The notes below the pieces were generated by a model, which had not been told where the DNA came from, searched no databases, and saw only the letters and a program-made list of their open reading frames with translations. Below are positions 25,323 through 33,905 of a stretch of 44,727 nucleotides of DNA, one piece after another. The translations under genes and the position numbers were made by a program. The DNA is taken from positions 1 through 44,727 of the forward strand of contig JAQBPB010000003.1 of the NCBI GenBank assembly GCA_028287745.1, in the 5' to 3' direction. Source of the DNA: Chloroflexota bacterium. GTDB taxonomy: Bacteria; Chloroflexota; Chloroflexia; Chloroheliales; Chloroheliaceae. How positions within the stretch are numbered: the stretch's first letter is position 1; each line of letters begins with the position of its first letter.

Positions 25323-25439
25323 GAGCATTGAGTCTATGTTGTGCCTGTGGCCTATTGCACCCTGATAGCAGGTAATGTTATACTCCTTTTGGCATCTCGT
25401 TACGGACATTCTGCACAATTTAATTTGGAAAGACCAACA

Positions 25440-26924
25440 TTGGATAATAATCACACAAAAAGCGAAGATATTTCAAACTTAAAAGAAACCGTTACCCCCG
25501 ACCCCGTAATAATGGGCAAATCCAGTTCAACCACCATTGACTTACCTGGCCGGGTAATAGAAAGTAATATCCGCTTTATTGATTTGCAGTTTACCGATAT
25601 TTTCGGGACCATTAAAAGCGTCACCATTCCGGCCAGCCAGCTCTCGGCTGCCCTTGAGAACGGGGTCTGGTTCGATGGCTCGGCCATTGAGGGCTTTGCG
25701 CGGGTCGCCGAAAACGATATGTACCTGGTGCCTGACCCCACTACCTGGGCCGTTGTACCCTGGACTTCCGGCGAAGAAAAAACCGCCCGCCTGTTATGCT
25801 GGGTCTATACTCCCCGTGGCGAACGCTTCCTGGGCGACCCCCGTTTTGCCCTGGACCGGGTCCTTAAAGAAGCCTCCGCCCTGGGCTACCAGTACAACGC
25901 CGGGCCGGAACTTGAATTTTTCCTCTTCGGCAATAATTTAGCCAGCGGCTTGCCGCAGGTACTCGAAACCGACCGGGGCAGCTATTTCGACAATACTACC
26001 GATGCCGGGAGCAGCCTGCGCCGAAAAGCGGCCCGTGCCCTGGAAGAAATGGGCGTAGAGTTCGAAAGTTTTCACCATGAAGTCGCGCCCGGCCAGCACG
26101 AAATCGACCTGGAAGTGGGTCCGGCCCTCCGTACGGCCGATTATGTAATGACCGCCAAATACGTCATCCGGGCCCTGGCCCAGCAGAACGGCATGAAGGC
26201 TACTTTTATGCCCAAGCCGATCTTTGGTTTATCCGGCTCCGGCATGCACACCCACCAGAGCATGACCCTGTTGGGAGACATCCCCACCGCGCGTACCTCT
26301 AAAGCTAAAATCTTACCCAGCACCGTGCAACCGGGCGAGAACGTCTTTACCAACCTGAACGAGCAATACAACCTGAGCGCCGTAGCCCGGCATTTTATCG
26401 CCGGACAGCTTTATCACGCCAAGGCTATGACCGTCATCCTGGCGCCCCTGGTCAATTCGTACAAACGCCTGGTCGCCGGGTACGAGGCCCCGGTCTACAT
26501 TAGCTGGGCCAGGGTCAACCGGGGTGCCTTAATCCGAGTACCCCACAGTGGCCCCGGCGCCAATCAGCGCTATACCGCCCGGGTGGAACTCCGCTGCCCG
26601 GACCCATCCTGCAACCCTTACCTGGCTTTTGCGGTAATGCTCAAAGCCGGTCTGGACGGTATCAAACGGCGCTTGCCCCTGCCCGAACCGGTCGAAGAAA
26701 GTATCTTCCAGTTTGATCCGAACGAGCTACAGCGGCGTTCGATTGAAACCCTGCCTTCGACTATGGACGAAGCCCTGGACGAGTTGCGCAAGGACGAAGT
26801 CATCCAGGAAGCCCTGGGCGAAGTTATCTATGAAAACTTCATGGAAGCTAAACAGGCCGAATGGAGCGAATACGGCCGGCATGTCAGCCCCTGGGAGGTC
26901 GAACGCTACCTGGATATTGGCTAA
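25440..26924 (+). CDS. glnA: Glutamine synthetase, type I
   Basis: 494 aa from the TTG at 25440, chosen because GGAAAG lies seven bases upstream. The frame is open back to a GTG at 25341, but that codon lies among the operator half-sites. ATG 25512 is another possibility and would give 470 aa. Motifs in order: DGSAIEGF near the N-domain, GPELEFFLF, FHHEVAPGQHEIDL with metal-binding residues, the ATP-site GSGMHTHQS, YKRLVAGYEAPVY, and the substrate loop NRGALIRVP followed by RVELRCPDPSCNPYLAF. It joins ammonia to glutamate using ATP. The adenylylation tyrosine motif (NLYDLP) is missing, ESIFQFDP standing in its place, so control is likely transcriptional or by feedback, as in the GSI-alpha group. 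The PucR-type regulator gene follows 89 bases later. Confidence 0.95.
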   Translation: MDNNHTKSEDISNLKETVTPDPVIMGKSSSTTIDLPGRVIESNIRFIDLQFTDIFGTIKSVTIPASQLSAALENGVWFDGSAIEGFARVAENDMYLVPDPTTWAVVPWTSGEEKTARLLCWVYTPRGERFLGDPRFALDRVLKEASALGYQYNAGPELEFFLFGNNLASGLPQVLETDRGSYFDNTTDAGSSLRRKAARALEEMGVEFESFHHEVAPGQHEIDLEVGPALRTADYVMTAKYVIRALAQQNGMKATFMPKPIFGLSGSGMHTHQSMTLLGDIPTARTSKAKILPSTVQPGENVFTNLNEQYNLSAVARHFIAGQLYHAKAMTVILAPLVNSYKRLVAGYEAPVYISWARVNRGALIRVPHSGPGANQRYTARVELRCPDPSCNPYLAFAVMLKAGLDGIKRRLPLPEPVEESIFQFDPNELQRRSIETLPSTMDEALDELRKDEVIQEALGEVIYENFMEAKQAEWSEYGRHVSPWEVERYLDIG

Positions 26925-27013
26925 AAATAACCCGGGGGTAATAACCTGGTTTTTTGGTTCTGGATTTTATTTTATCAAATTATTTTTTTTAAACCTTACA
27001 GTCCTAATAAAAA

Positions 27014-28810
27014 ATGGTAACCGTTCAAGAATTACAACAACATATTCTGCCTGATGGTACCGACCTATTAGCCGGGCAGGGAGGCCTGGCTCACGAAGTC
27101 AGCTGGGTGCTGGCCGGGCGCAGCCGTCCGCCAATCTTTGATGGGCTAAAAGGGAACGAACTGGTCCTGATTTCGGTCCGGGTTTTGCGGGCGCTCGATG
27201 AAGAATTCCATATTTCACGCCTTTTTAATTACCTGTCCGAAAAAGGCGTGGCGGCGGCGGCGGTCCTCGGGGAAATTTCCGACGTGGGCATTGAAGCCGC
27301 CAACGAACTGAACCTGCCCCTTTTCGCCCTGCCCGAAGGCACCAGCCTGCCAGAACTCGAACGAAATGTTACCAAGTACATCGCCGAAAACAACCAGCAG
27401 TTACAGCACTGGAACCAGGAAGTATACCGGCAGTTTACCGAACTGGCGATTGAAGGCAAAGGTATCGCCGTAATTGCCGAACTACTGTGTAAGCTGAGCG
27501 GTAAAGCGGTTGTAGTTGAAGATGCGAACTTCCGGGCCAGGGTCCAGTTCACGCCTGAACGCGACCATAATATTGTGCTGGCCGGGGTTAGTGAAAGCCG
27601 CAACGGCCAGTACAATGCGCTCAACCCGGAAATAAACCCGGTCCCATCGGAAACCGGCGGCCTTAATTCGGTGCTGCATAATAACCTTTCGGTATTGCGG
27701 GATTGGCTGCACAACAAAGATTTACGGGCCAGCGACCCGCCAATGCATGTTTTTGAAATGCCCTTGACCGGGCACAACCCTTTGTACCAGTTGACTGCTC
27801 CAATTATTGCTCAGTCGACCATAGCGGGCTATGTTTCCTTAATCGGCAGTGATTTTGACCGCCGCCAGCGCGTGGCCCTCAGCCGGGCCGCCAGTGCCCT
27901 CGCCATCGAACGGGCGCGTGAGATGGCGGTTAGCGCGGTGGAAGACAAGTTCCAGGCCAACGTGCTGGACGAATTACTTGATGGAGCGTTTACCAGTCCG
28001 GAGGTCATAATCGAGCGGGCCAAACGGCTCGGGTATAACCTGCAACTCTCCTACTGGGTGGCCTCTTTCGCCTTCCGGCAGCAGGAAAAGACCCTGCGCA
28101 AGAAACCACTAACGATTGTGCTGGACGGCCGTGAAATGGAACTTGATCTCCCGGTAAGTGAGACTATGGGCCGGGAACTACAGCGGTTAGTGGAACAGGA
28201 ATCGGCCCGCCGCAACTGGGCCACTATAACCAGGGTGCGGGACGACCGCTTCGTGGTCTTCTTCGCCAATGCAAATGGAAAAGAGTTTGGCGGACCCGTC
28301 GAAGCTAAAAAAGCGGTCATGATCTTCCAGGAACGCTTTGTAGACAGCTACCCGGACATCAGTGTTTCGGCCGGGTTGGGCCGGTTCCAGGAAGGCGGCG
28401 TAGAAGGCTTGCCCAAGCAAAGCGCCGAAGCCGAAAAAGCGGTTATGATGGGCCTGCGGCTCTTTGGGCCGGGCCAGCTAACCTACTTTGGCGACCTGGG
28501 CGTCTACCGCTTGCTGCTGACTATCGGGAACAACCGCGAGTTGCGCGAGTTTTACCAGGAAGTGCTGGGCCGCCTGCTTGAACACGACTCCCGCAACGGC
28601 GGCGAGTTGATGCGCACACTGGAAGCTTACTTCCGCTACCAGGGCTCGCCCAGTGAAATGGCCCGGAAGATAGATGTCCACCGCAATACCCTGCTTTACC
28701 GCTTGCGCCGCATCCAGGATATTACCGGGTTTGACCTGGAAGACTCCGAAACGGCCCTGGCCCTACACCTGGCCTTGCGCATCCAGGAAGTCCTGGGTGA
28801 AAAAAGATAG
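27014..28810 (+). CDS. PucR/CdaR-family transcriptional regulator
   Basis: 598 aa. Residues about 5-120 are the PucR N-terminal sensor domain (purine-catabolism-regulator-like), including FDGLKGNELVLISVRVLR. A GAF-like central part (about 150-320) and a GGDEF-like regulatory domain (about 330-500) follow. The C-terminal PucR helix-turn-helix is at about 535-595, with RTLEAYFRYQGSPSEMARKI and DVHRNTLLYRLRRIQDITG. Members control purine, sugar-diacid or nitrogen genes. Being directly downstream of glnA it probably acts in nitrogen assimilation, perhaps on glnA itself; this is inference. The ATG lacks a Shine-Dalgarno, and the preceding gap is T-rich. A strong hairpin follows the gene. Confidence 0.9.
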   Translation: MVTVQELQQHILPDGTDLLAGQGGLAHEVSWVLAGRSRPPIFDGLKGNELVLISVRVLRALDEEFHISRLFNYLSEKGVAAAAVLGEISDVGIEAANELNLPLFALPEGTSLPELERNVTKYIAENNQQLQHWNQEVYRQFTELAIEGKGIAVIAELLCKLSGKAVVVEDANFRARVQFTPERDHNIVLAGVSESRNGQYNALNPEINPVPSETGGLNSVLHNNLSVLRDWLHNKDLRASDPPMHVFEMPLTGHNPLYQLTAPIIAQSTIAGYVSLIGSDFDRRQRVALSRAASALAIERAREMAVSAVEDKFQANVLDELLDGAFTSPEVIIERAKRLGYNLQLSYWVASFAFRQQEKTLRKKPLTIVLDGREMELDLPVSETMGRELQRLVEQESARRNWATITRVRDDRFVVFFANANGKEFGGPVEAKKAVMIFQERFVDSYPDISVSAGLGRFQEGGVEGLPKQSAEAEKAVMMGLRLFGPGQLTYFGDLGVYRLLLTIGNNRELREFYQEVLGRLLEHDSRNGGELMRTLEAYFRYQGSPSEMARKIDVHRNTLLYRLRRIQDITGFDLEDSETALALHLALRIQEVLGEKR

Positions 28811-28899
28811 TTTTTCGCCGGGCGTCCGTCCCCTGGCTTACAACTGAAAATTTATCCTAACCCCTTTTCCTTATTGGTTTCAAAGTTAAGTAGGTTGTG

Positions 28900-28933
28900 A
28901 AGAAGAAATCCAGCGCAGGCTGGATTTCTTCTT
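28900..28933 (+). terminator. Strong hairpin, terminator after the PucR-type gene
   Basis: AAGAAGAAATCCAGC (28900-28914), a four-base loop, then its exact complement (28919-28933) ending TTTCTTCTT. A perfect 15-bp stem 90 bases after the stop codon; the T-rich 3' arm supports termination on the plus strand. Confidence 0.75.
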
Positions 28934-29040
28934 GTGCGCAGCCTGGCCCGGAAAATGATTATATCTGGGATTAAATAAACGGACAGCCGGAAAGTCCCGC
29001 TTGCGGGCCCTTTCGCAAAACCAGGTCGTAAAGGGGATAA

Positions 29041-29808
29041 ATGTTGGAAACGGTTAAAACTAACGGGAATCTTACGGTGGAAGAAAATAATATAAAAATT
29101 GGCTGCTGCGGGTTTTCGGCTGCCCAGGCCCGCTATCGTGAGCTTTTCCCGGTCATTGAGGTTCAGCAAACTTTCTACCAGCCGCCTCAACCGGCCACCC
29201 TGGAACGCTGGCGGGCCGACTTCCCGACCGACTTCGAATTTACCCTGAAAGCCTGGCAGCTTATTACCCATAAGCCCTGGAGCAAGACCTACCAGCGTTT
29301 AAAGGTCAAGCTAAACGACCAGGAACTAAAGGACTGCGGCTTTTTCCAGGATACGGCGATAGTCCGTCAGGCCTGGGAAACCACCTTGCTATGCGCCAAC
29401 ATCCTGGAGGCCCGGTTGGTCCTGTTTCAGTGCCCGGCTACTTTCAAACCTACGCCTGCCAACCTGGAACTGCTTAAGAATTTCTTTAGTACAGTCCGGC
29501 GTGGTAACTTAAAATTCCTCTGGGAACCGCGTGGTGATTGGCCCGACGAATTGCTAATTGAACTCTGCCAGGACCTTGACCTGGTGCATGTCTCGGACCC
29601 CTTCATCCGCCCGACCGTCACCCCATCCCTGACTTATTACCGCTTGCATGGTGGCGAAGGCTTCCGGCACGTCTACGAGGACTTTGAGCTGGAAAATCTG
29701 CTCAACAGCCTCCAACCACAGAAGAAGAATTACGTGATGTTCAACAATATAAACATGCTTGAGGATGCCCAAAGATTTCAGGCTCTGGTAAAGACAAAAA
29801 CCCCCTAA
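29041..29808 (+). CDS. DUF72-family protein
   Basis: 255 aa. The DUF72 TIM-barrel signature is visible from IKIGCCGFSAAQARYRELFP through VIEVQQTFYQPPQPATLERW and FEFTLKAWQLITHKP. The later strand FLWEPRGDWPDELL and the end signature TYYRLHGGEGF also match. The family (YecE-like) is widespread and its biochemical function is not established to my knowledge. AAAGGGG lies just upstream of the ATG. It is flanked by a terminator upstream and a 319-base gap downstream, so it is probably transcribed alone. No signal peptide is present. Confidence 0.88.
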   Translation: MLETVKTNGNLTVEENNIKIGCCGFSAAQARYRELFPVIEVQQTFYQPPQPATLERWRADFPTDFEFTLKAWQLITHKPWSKTYQRLKVKLNDQELKDCGFFQDTAIVRQAWETTLLCANILEARLVLFQCPATFKPTPANLELLKNFFSTVRRGNLKFLWEPRGDWPDELLIELCQDLDLVHVSDPFIRPTVTPSLTYYRLHGGEGFRHVYEDFELENLLNSLQPQKKNYVMFNNINMLEDAQRFQALVKTKTP

Positions 29809-30004
29809 CAGGCTAAATCATTCCTGTTGAAAAAATTCCCATGACCAATTTTGGGTGTCTGGTACCGTACATAACTCGTTCCCAAAAGTTGTAGCTATTC
29901 GCCACCGGCACCCAGTGGGTACCCGGATTCCTCGATTTCGCTCTTAAAGACGGCTCACTAATAACGCGACCAGTACCGTTCGATTTACTCAGCCAATTAC
30001 CCTA
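29809..30004. other. Intergenic region with decayed repeat remnant
   Basis: No gene seen. GGCACCCAGTGGGTACCCGG and GATTCCTCGATTTCG near 29908-29942 echo the dispersed repeat at 24973-25040, without its terminal TGACA. The remainder up to 30127 holds the promoter and leader of the next gene. Confidence 0.4.
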
Positions 30005-30034
30005 TTACTATTGCAAGCCGTGCTAGACTATAAT
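30005..30034 (+). promoter_or_regulatory. Promoter candidate of the cytidylate-kinase-like gene
   Basis: TTACTA (30005-30010), an 18-base spacer and a perfect TATAAT (30029-30034). The predicted leader is about 87 bases; GAGGG lies eight bases before the ATG at 30128. Confidence 0.5.
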
Positions 30035-30127
30035 AGAAGTACTATCTTCAAATCTATTTACAGCTAATGGAAAGGAACCCGACAACTTATGTAAAGTTGC
30101 CCTAGAATAATTGATGAGGGTACATTT

Positions 30128-31057
30128 ATGACCTCGAAGAATTTAGTAATAACCGTATCCCGCGAACACGGCAGCGGAGGCCGCCAGGTCGCCCAGGAAG
30201 TCGCCCGCAAGCTTAAATTCACCTATATCGACAGCCAGCTTATCCGCCAGGCCACCCAGCATCTCGGAATCACTCCTACCGAACTGGCCGATTTTGACGA
30301 AAGGGTCGAGCCCCAACTTGACCAGATTGCCGAACTGGTCAGCCGCAGGCAGGCCCACGAGGACCGTATCTCTATAAGCGAAGTCCTGGTGCCGGACCGC
30401 CAGCCCCGCGACTTCAGTGGGAAACGCTCCTTTTCCAGCCTGATTGAAACCGACCCCTCCCTTGAAAAAAAAGCCGCCATCCAAAAAGGCTATCACGAAC
30501 TCGTGGCTGGTCTTATCCGGGAAGTGGCAGCCAAGGGCCACGCCGTAATCCTGGGGCGCGGTTCCCAGTTCCAGCTCAGGAACCGGCCGCAAACCCTGCA
30601 TATTCATATTGGCGCGCCATTTGAATTCCGCATCAAACGCCTGATGACGCTCCAGCATATTGACCGGGCCGAGGCTGAAAAAGCTATCCTGGAGAGCGAC
30701 CAGCAGCGCGACGGCTATACTCGCCGCTACTACCAGACCGATTGGCGAAACCCCTATCACTACCACCTGGTCCTGAACACCGCCCACCTGCCCCTGGCAG
30801 CGGCCGTAGGCACGGTAGTGCATATGGCTCAAAACCTGCCGGTAGTCCCGCTTCATGAAGAAATTCATTCGACCTACGACCGGCTTGACCAGGAAAGCTA
30901 CAGCCTGAAGGAAGCCGCCGACTTGTTCTGGATAAGCCCGGACCTTTTGAAGCAAGCCGCCTATAAGGGAAAACTAAGGGTGAGCATGGTCGACCACCAG
31001 GTACAGCGCATCAGCCGGGACGCCCTGTTAGAGTGGCTGCAAAAGACCAACATCTAG
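30128..31057 (+). CDS. Cytidylate-kinase-like protein with C-terminal HTH domain
   Basis: 309 aa. Residues about 7-215 belong to the cytidylate-kinase-like P-loop family: the nucleotide-binding loop VSREHGSGGRQVAQEVA starts at residue 10, the second lobe has VILGRGSQFQLRN, and HIGAPFEFRIKRLM and RRYYQTDWRNPYHYHLVLNT follow. These proteins resemble CMP kinase but lack proof of CMP specificity. The last 52 residues (258-309, SLKEAADLFWISPDLLKQAAYKGKL and ISRDALLEWLQ) look like an excisionase/MerR-type winged helix-turn-helix. The fusion suggests a nucleotide-sensing or phosphorylation-linked regulator. Its TAG shares the sequence CTAG with the stop codon of the opposing gene. Confidence 0.83.
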   Translation: MTSKNLVITVSREHGSGGRQVAQEVARKLKFTYIDSQLIRQATQHLGITPTELADFDERVEPQLDQIAELVSRRQAHEDRISISEVLVPDRQPRDFSGKRSFSSLIETDPSLEKKAAIQKGYHELVAGLIREVAAKGHAVILGRGSQFQLRNRPQTLHIHIGAPFEFRIKRLMTLQHIDRAEAEKAILESDQQRDGYTRRYYQTDWRNPYHYHLVLNTAHLPLAAAVGTVVHMAQNLPVVPLHEEIHSTYDRLDQESYSLKEAADLFWISPDLLKQAAYKGKLRVSMVDHQVQRISRDALLEWLQKTNI

Positions 31058-32634
31058 GTCCGGCCTTCTATCCGCGCGAGCAAGACGTAACCGGAAGCTT
31101 CCGCTTGCTTGCGCCACTGGCCGGTAGCCAGGATTTCGGCCGCCAGTTGGGCTTCCTCGGATGCCGGGTTTCGGACATCCGCGAAAATAAACTTAGCCGA
31201 CTGTTCCGGGTGCATGGAATAAAGGGCGCGCCGGGCGAACAGCCAAAGGCCCTGGCGTGGCGGCACATAAGGTGCCCAGGTGTTTGATATTGCCAGGGGA
31301 GCATCAGCGGGGACCTGCTTGAGCAGTTCTTTACCGCCCGCCCAGCGAGCGTCATCTTTTCTGCTTAAAATGGCCGCCCAGCCGTTTTTAACCGGCGGTA
31401 CCCCAGGCACCTCAATTCTAACCAGGTTCACCCAGATATTGACCAGCAGGACCAGCCCGATTAACCCGGCGCTGAACACTACAACCGGTTTCGGTCCTAA
31501 ACGCCGCAGGAACCGGGGCGGCCTTTCGGTCAGTGCGGCCAGGGCAAAAATCGTCGCCACCATCAGCCAGGGTATTACCGAAGCCTGGTAGTGGTAGTCA
31601 AAGGGGTTCCACTGGATTTCGCGCCGCTCACCGGCCAAAAGATTAAGGCCCACCGGCGGCAAGGCCATCAAAAGCGGAAGTGGCCGGAGTAGCGGCAGGA
31701 AGGCCAGCGGCAGCAGCAGAAGCGGGATATAAAGCAGCTTGCCCAGGAGGACCTGGCCGGTCGGGAAAAGCTGGCGAAATCCTTCTACCGGGTTTGTAAA
31801 AATAGTCGTAACCGCGCTGATGGGCGAACCCCCGGCAAAGGTGCTGCCCAGGGCAAAATTCCCGCCCACTGAAGCTGCCCGGATGACAAGCAAGGCCGCG
31901 CCAAACCAGGCCAGGCCCAGCACAACCGGTAGCCAGATGCGCCAATAGTTTGGTTTTTCTTTGGTAGCAGGTTCGCCGGTAAGTTGTTCCGGCTGGACTG
32001 GTTTTGGTCGTTTACCTGTAAGCCAGGGTTTGCCGGAAAGCCAGCCGTACAGCCCGAGCATAACCAGCACCAATCCGTTCTCGGGGCGGCAGCACAGGGC
32101 TAGCACCGCGAAAAGACTAAACCAGCCCAACCGCTGCTTGTACCAGAAATAAAAGGCAAAAAGCAGGCAGGCTGCGGCCATCTGGCGTTCGCGCAGTTCG
32201 TACAAATTCCCGTTCTGAACCACCGGCAGCAGCAAATAGACCAGCGCCAGGCCCAACCCGGCCCAGGCGTTTTTTAATTTGTCCCTTGCCAGTAAATAGA
32301 TTGGCACCGCGCCCAACCCCACCACGATAGTTTCCAGCACCAATAATGTCAGCGGAGAAGGTAACAGCAGGTAGAAAGGGGCCATCAGAGTGTAAATCAG
32401 CACTACATCCGTACCCAGGAGGGACGAGCTAAAATCGGTAGCTGAAACTTCCAGGAAGCGGCCCTGGGTGGTATTCCAGATCGCTTGCTGGTAAAAGGCC
32501 AGGTCAAACCCATTCATGAAATGGCTCAGGCGCAGGGCATGCAGCCAGGTCAGGACCGCTACATATAAAAATATAACCAGTCCCAGCCATAAGCCGGGTA
32601 AAGTAAGGGGTTTTAAAGAATAGAATCGGTTCAA
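31054..32634 (-). CDS. DUF2079-family polytopic membrane protein
   Basis: 526 aa with about ten to twelve membrane helices. The N-terminus HFMNGFDLAFYQQAIWNT followed by GRFLEVSA is the conserved start of DUF2079, a family resembling GT-C glycosyltransferases. The last roughly 120 residues are outside the membrane core (AGGKELLKQVPADAPLAISN). It may transfer a lipid-linked sugar to an envelope polymer, but no substrate is known. The gene overlaps the convergent cytidylate-kinase-like gene by four bases. No clear ribosome binding site was noted. Confidence 0.85.
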   Translation of the reverse strand: MNRFYSLKPLTLPGLWLGLVIFLYVAVLTWLHALRLSHFMNGFDLAFYQQAIWNTTQGRFLEVSATDFSSSLLGTDVVLIYTLMAPFYLLLPSPLTLLVLETIVVGLGAVPIYLLARDKLKNAWAGLGLALVYLLLPVVQNGNLYELRERQMAAACLLFAFYFWYKQRLGWFSLFAVLALCCRPENGLVLVMLGLYGWLSGKPWLTGKRPKPVQPEQLTGEPATKEKPNYWRIWLPVVLGLAWFGAALLVIRAASVGGNFALGSTFAGGSPISAVTTIFTNPVEGFRQLFPTGQVLLGKLLYIPLLLLPLAFLPLLRPLPLLMALPPVGLNLLAGERREIQWNPFDYHYQASVIPWLMVATIFALAALTERPPRFLRRLGPKPVVVFSAGLIGLVLLVNIWVNLVRIEVPGVPPVKNGWAAILSRKDDARWAGGKELLKQVPADAPLAISNTWAPYVPPRQGLWLFARRALYSMHPEQSAKFIFADVRNPASEEAQLAAEILATGQWRKQAEASGYVLLARIEGRT

Positions 32635-32665
32635 AATTTGATTATCTGGGCAGATTTAGAAAATA

Positions 32666-32699
32666 AGTAGGAGCGCTATCTTGCGATGGCGCTCCTACT
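32666..32699 (-). terminator. Hairpin after the Pro/Gln-rich membrane protein gene
   Basis: AGTAGGAGCGC (32666-32676) and its exact complement (32689-32699) enclose TATC-TTGC-GATG, which itself pairs, giving a 15-bp stem with a tetraloop. It lies 15 bases after the minus-strand stop and is followed by TTATTTTC, consistent with a terminator. Confidence 0.75.
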
Positions 32700-32713
32700 C
32701 CACAGGTCAAAAC

Positions 32714-33778
32714 TTAGTTTGTGCCGGTTACAACCAGCAGAATGCTGGTATCAGGACTTGCTTCCGTACCAAGTTCCGCTCCCGCCAGGGCGCTTGGAAG
32801 CAGAATTATTACCGCGATGTTGGGTACTTTGGCATACGCCAGCGCCCAACCACCCAGGCTGTTAATCGGCTCCAATTGCGAAGCCGCCGCCGCCGTGGCA
32901 TCGATCCAACCCGCTTTGGTAAACTCGGCCTGGTAGAAGGTTTTGATCTTTTCCGGCGTATCCTTGATCGAATATGCTTTCAAAGCAGTATTCTTGGCGC
33001 TACCGCCGACCGAAGAAGTAAACTGGTCCTGTACGCTGGCTGGCAGGTTCAAAACCGTAGAATTCGGGTAAACCGGCGTGGCAGCCGACCCGGCATTGGA
33101 TGCCGCCGGAGTCGAACTGGTGGACCTGGTAGGCGTCACCGCCCGGGTGGTCGTAGCGGCCCTTGTAGGGGTCGCCGCCCTGGTGGGGGTCGCCGCCCGG
33201 GTTGTAGTTGCCGCCGAAGTCCCTGAAGGACCGACAGTTGGCAGGTTGTTTCCGGCTGTCGCTGCGGGTACGGCGGTCGCTGTTGCTAAAGCGGCCGGAG
33301 TATTCAGACCGGCCGTGGCTGCTACCGTGGTGCCCGTGCTGACATTTGTCCCAGCCGTAACGGTCGGAGTGGTGTTCACGGCAATCTGATTTTGCTCGGA
33401 CGGTTTACTACCAAGCACCAGGAAGGCAACCAGGCCCACCACGATCAAAGCCAGGATACCGACCCCGACCAGGATTAATGGAGTATTCGAGCGCGGCGGT
33501 TTAGCCGGTGGAATAGGGCCGCCGCCATACCCTCCATACTGGGTTTGCTGCTGCTGGTATCCACCCGGCTGCCCATAAGGCGGCTGGGGCGGATAGCCCT
33601 GGGGCTGCCCGTAACCGGGTTGCTGCTGCGGGTACCCGCCCGGTTGCCCGTAACCGGGTTGCTGGGGTGGTTGCGGTGGATAGCCGCCCTGGCCTTGTGG
33701 AGGGTAACCCCCTGGACCCGGGTTGGAACCACCTTGTGGAGGGTATTGCCCACCCTGGTTTCCATAATTATTGCTCAT
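32714..33778 (-). CDS. Single-pass membrane protein with Pro/Gly/Gln-rich cytoplasmic tail, function unknown
   Basis: 354 aa from the ATG at 33776-33778, which has AAAGGAG about seven bases upstream; an upstream in-frame codon at 33808 lacks one. Residues 1-97 are a low-complexity tail of PGYGQPGGYPQQ-type repeats. One helix spans about 100-123 (LILVGVGILALIVVGLVAFL). A Thr/Ala-rich extracytoplasmic linker includes AATPTRAATPTR repeats (about 195-225). The final 110 residues form a compact domain with SIKDTPEKIKTFYQAEFTKAGW. A similar pattern appears in the lipoprotein encoded just upstream. Tails of this kind are common in Chloroflexota and Actinomycetota membrane proteins. The role is unknown. 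Confidence 0.85.
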   Translation of the reverse strand: MSNNYGNQGGQYPPQGGSNPGPGGYPPQGQGGYPPQPPQQPGYGQPGGYPQQQPGYGQPQGYPPQPPYGQPGGYQQQQTQYGGYGGGPIPPAKPPRSNTPLILVGVGILALIVVGLVAFLVLGSKPSEQNQIAVNTTPTVTAGTNVSTGTTVAATAGLNTPAALATATAVPAATAGNNLPTVGPSGTSAATTTRAATPTRAATPTRAATTTRAVTPTRSTSSTPAASNAGSAATPVYPNSTVLNLPASVQDQFTSSVGGSAKNTALKAYSIKDTPEKIKTFYQAEFTKAGWIDATAAAASQLEPINSLGGWALAYAKVPNIAVIILLPSALAGAELGTEASPDTSILLVVTGTN

Positions 33779-33905
33779 AGAGATACTCCTTTTAAAGATA
33801 GGGCGCATGACGGTACTTATTGTTGAATCCTAAAGAATTTGGCCGTTCTTCCCTATGAGCGAATAATAGGCCACCTTTGCCATTGTAAAATGAAGATTAC
33901 TTGGC

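Noticed and set aside
25341..25439. N-terminal extension of glutamine synthetase from GTG 25341
   Set aside because: The codons overlap operator half-sites, have no ribosome binding site and add residues unlike glutamine synthetase; TTG 25440 has a well-spaced GGAAAG.
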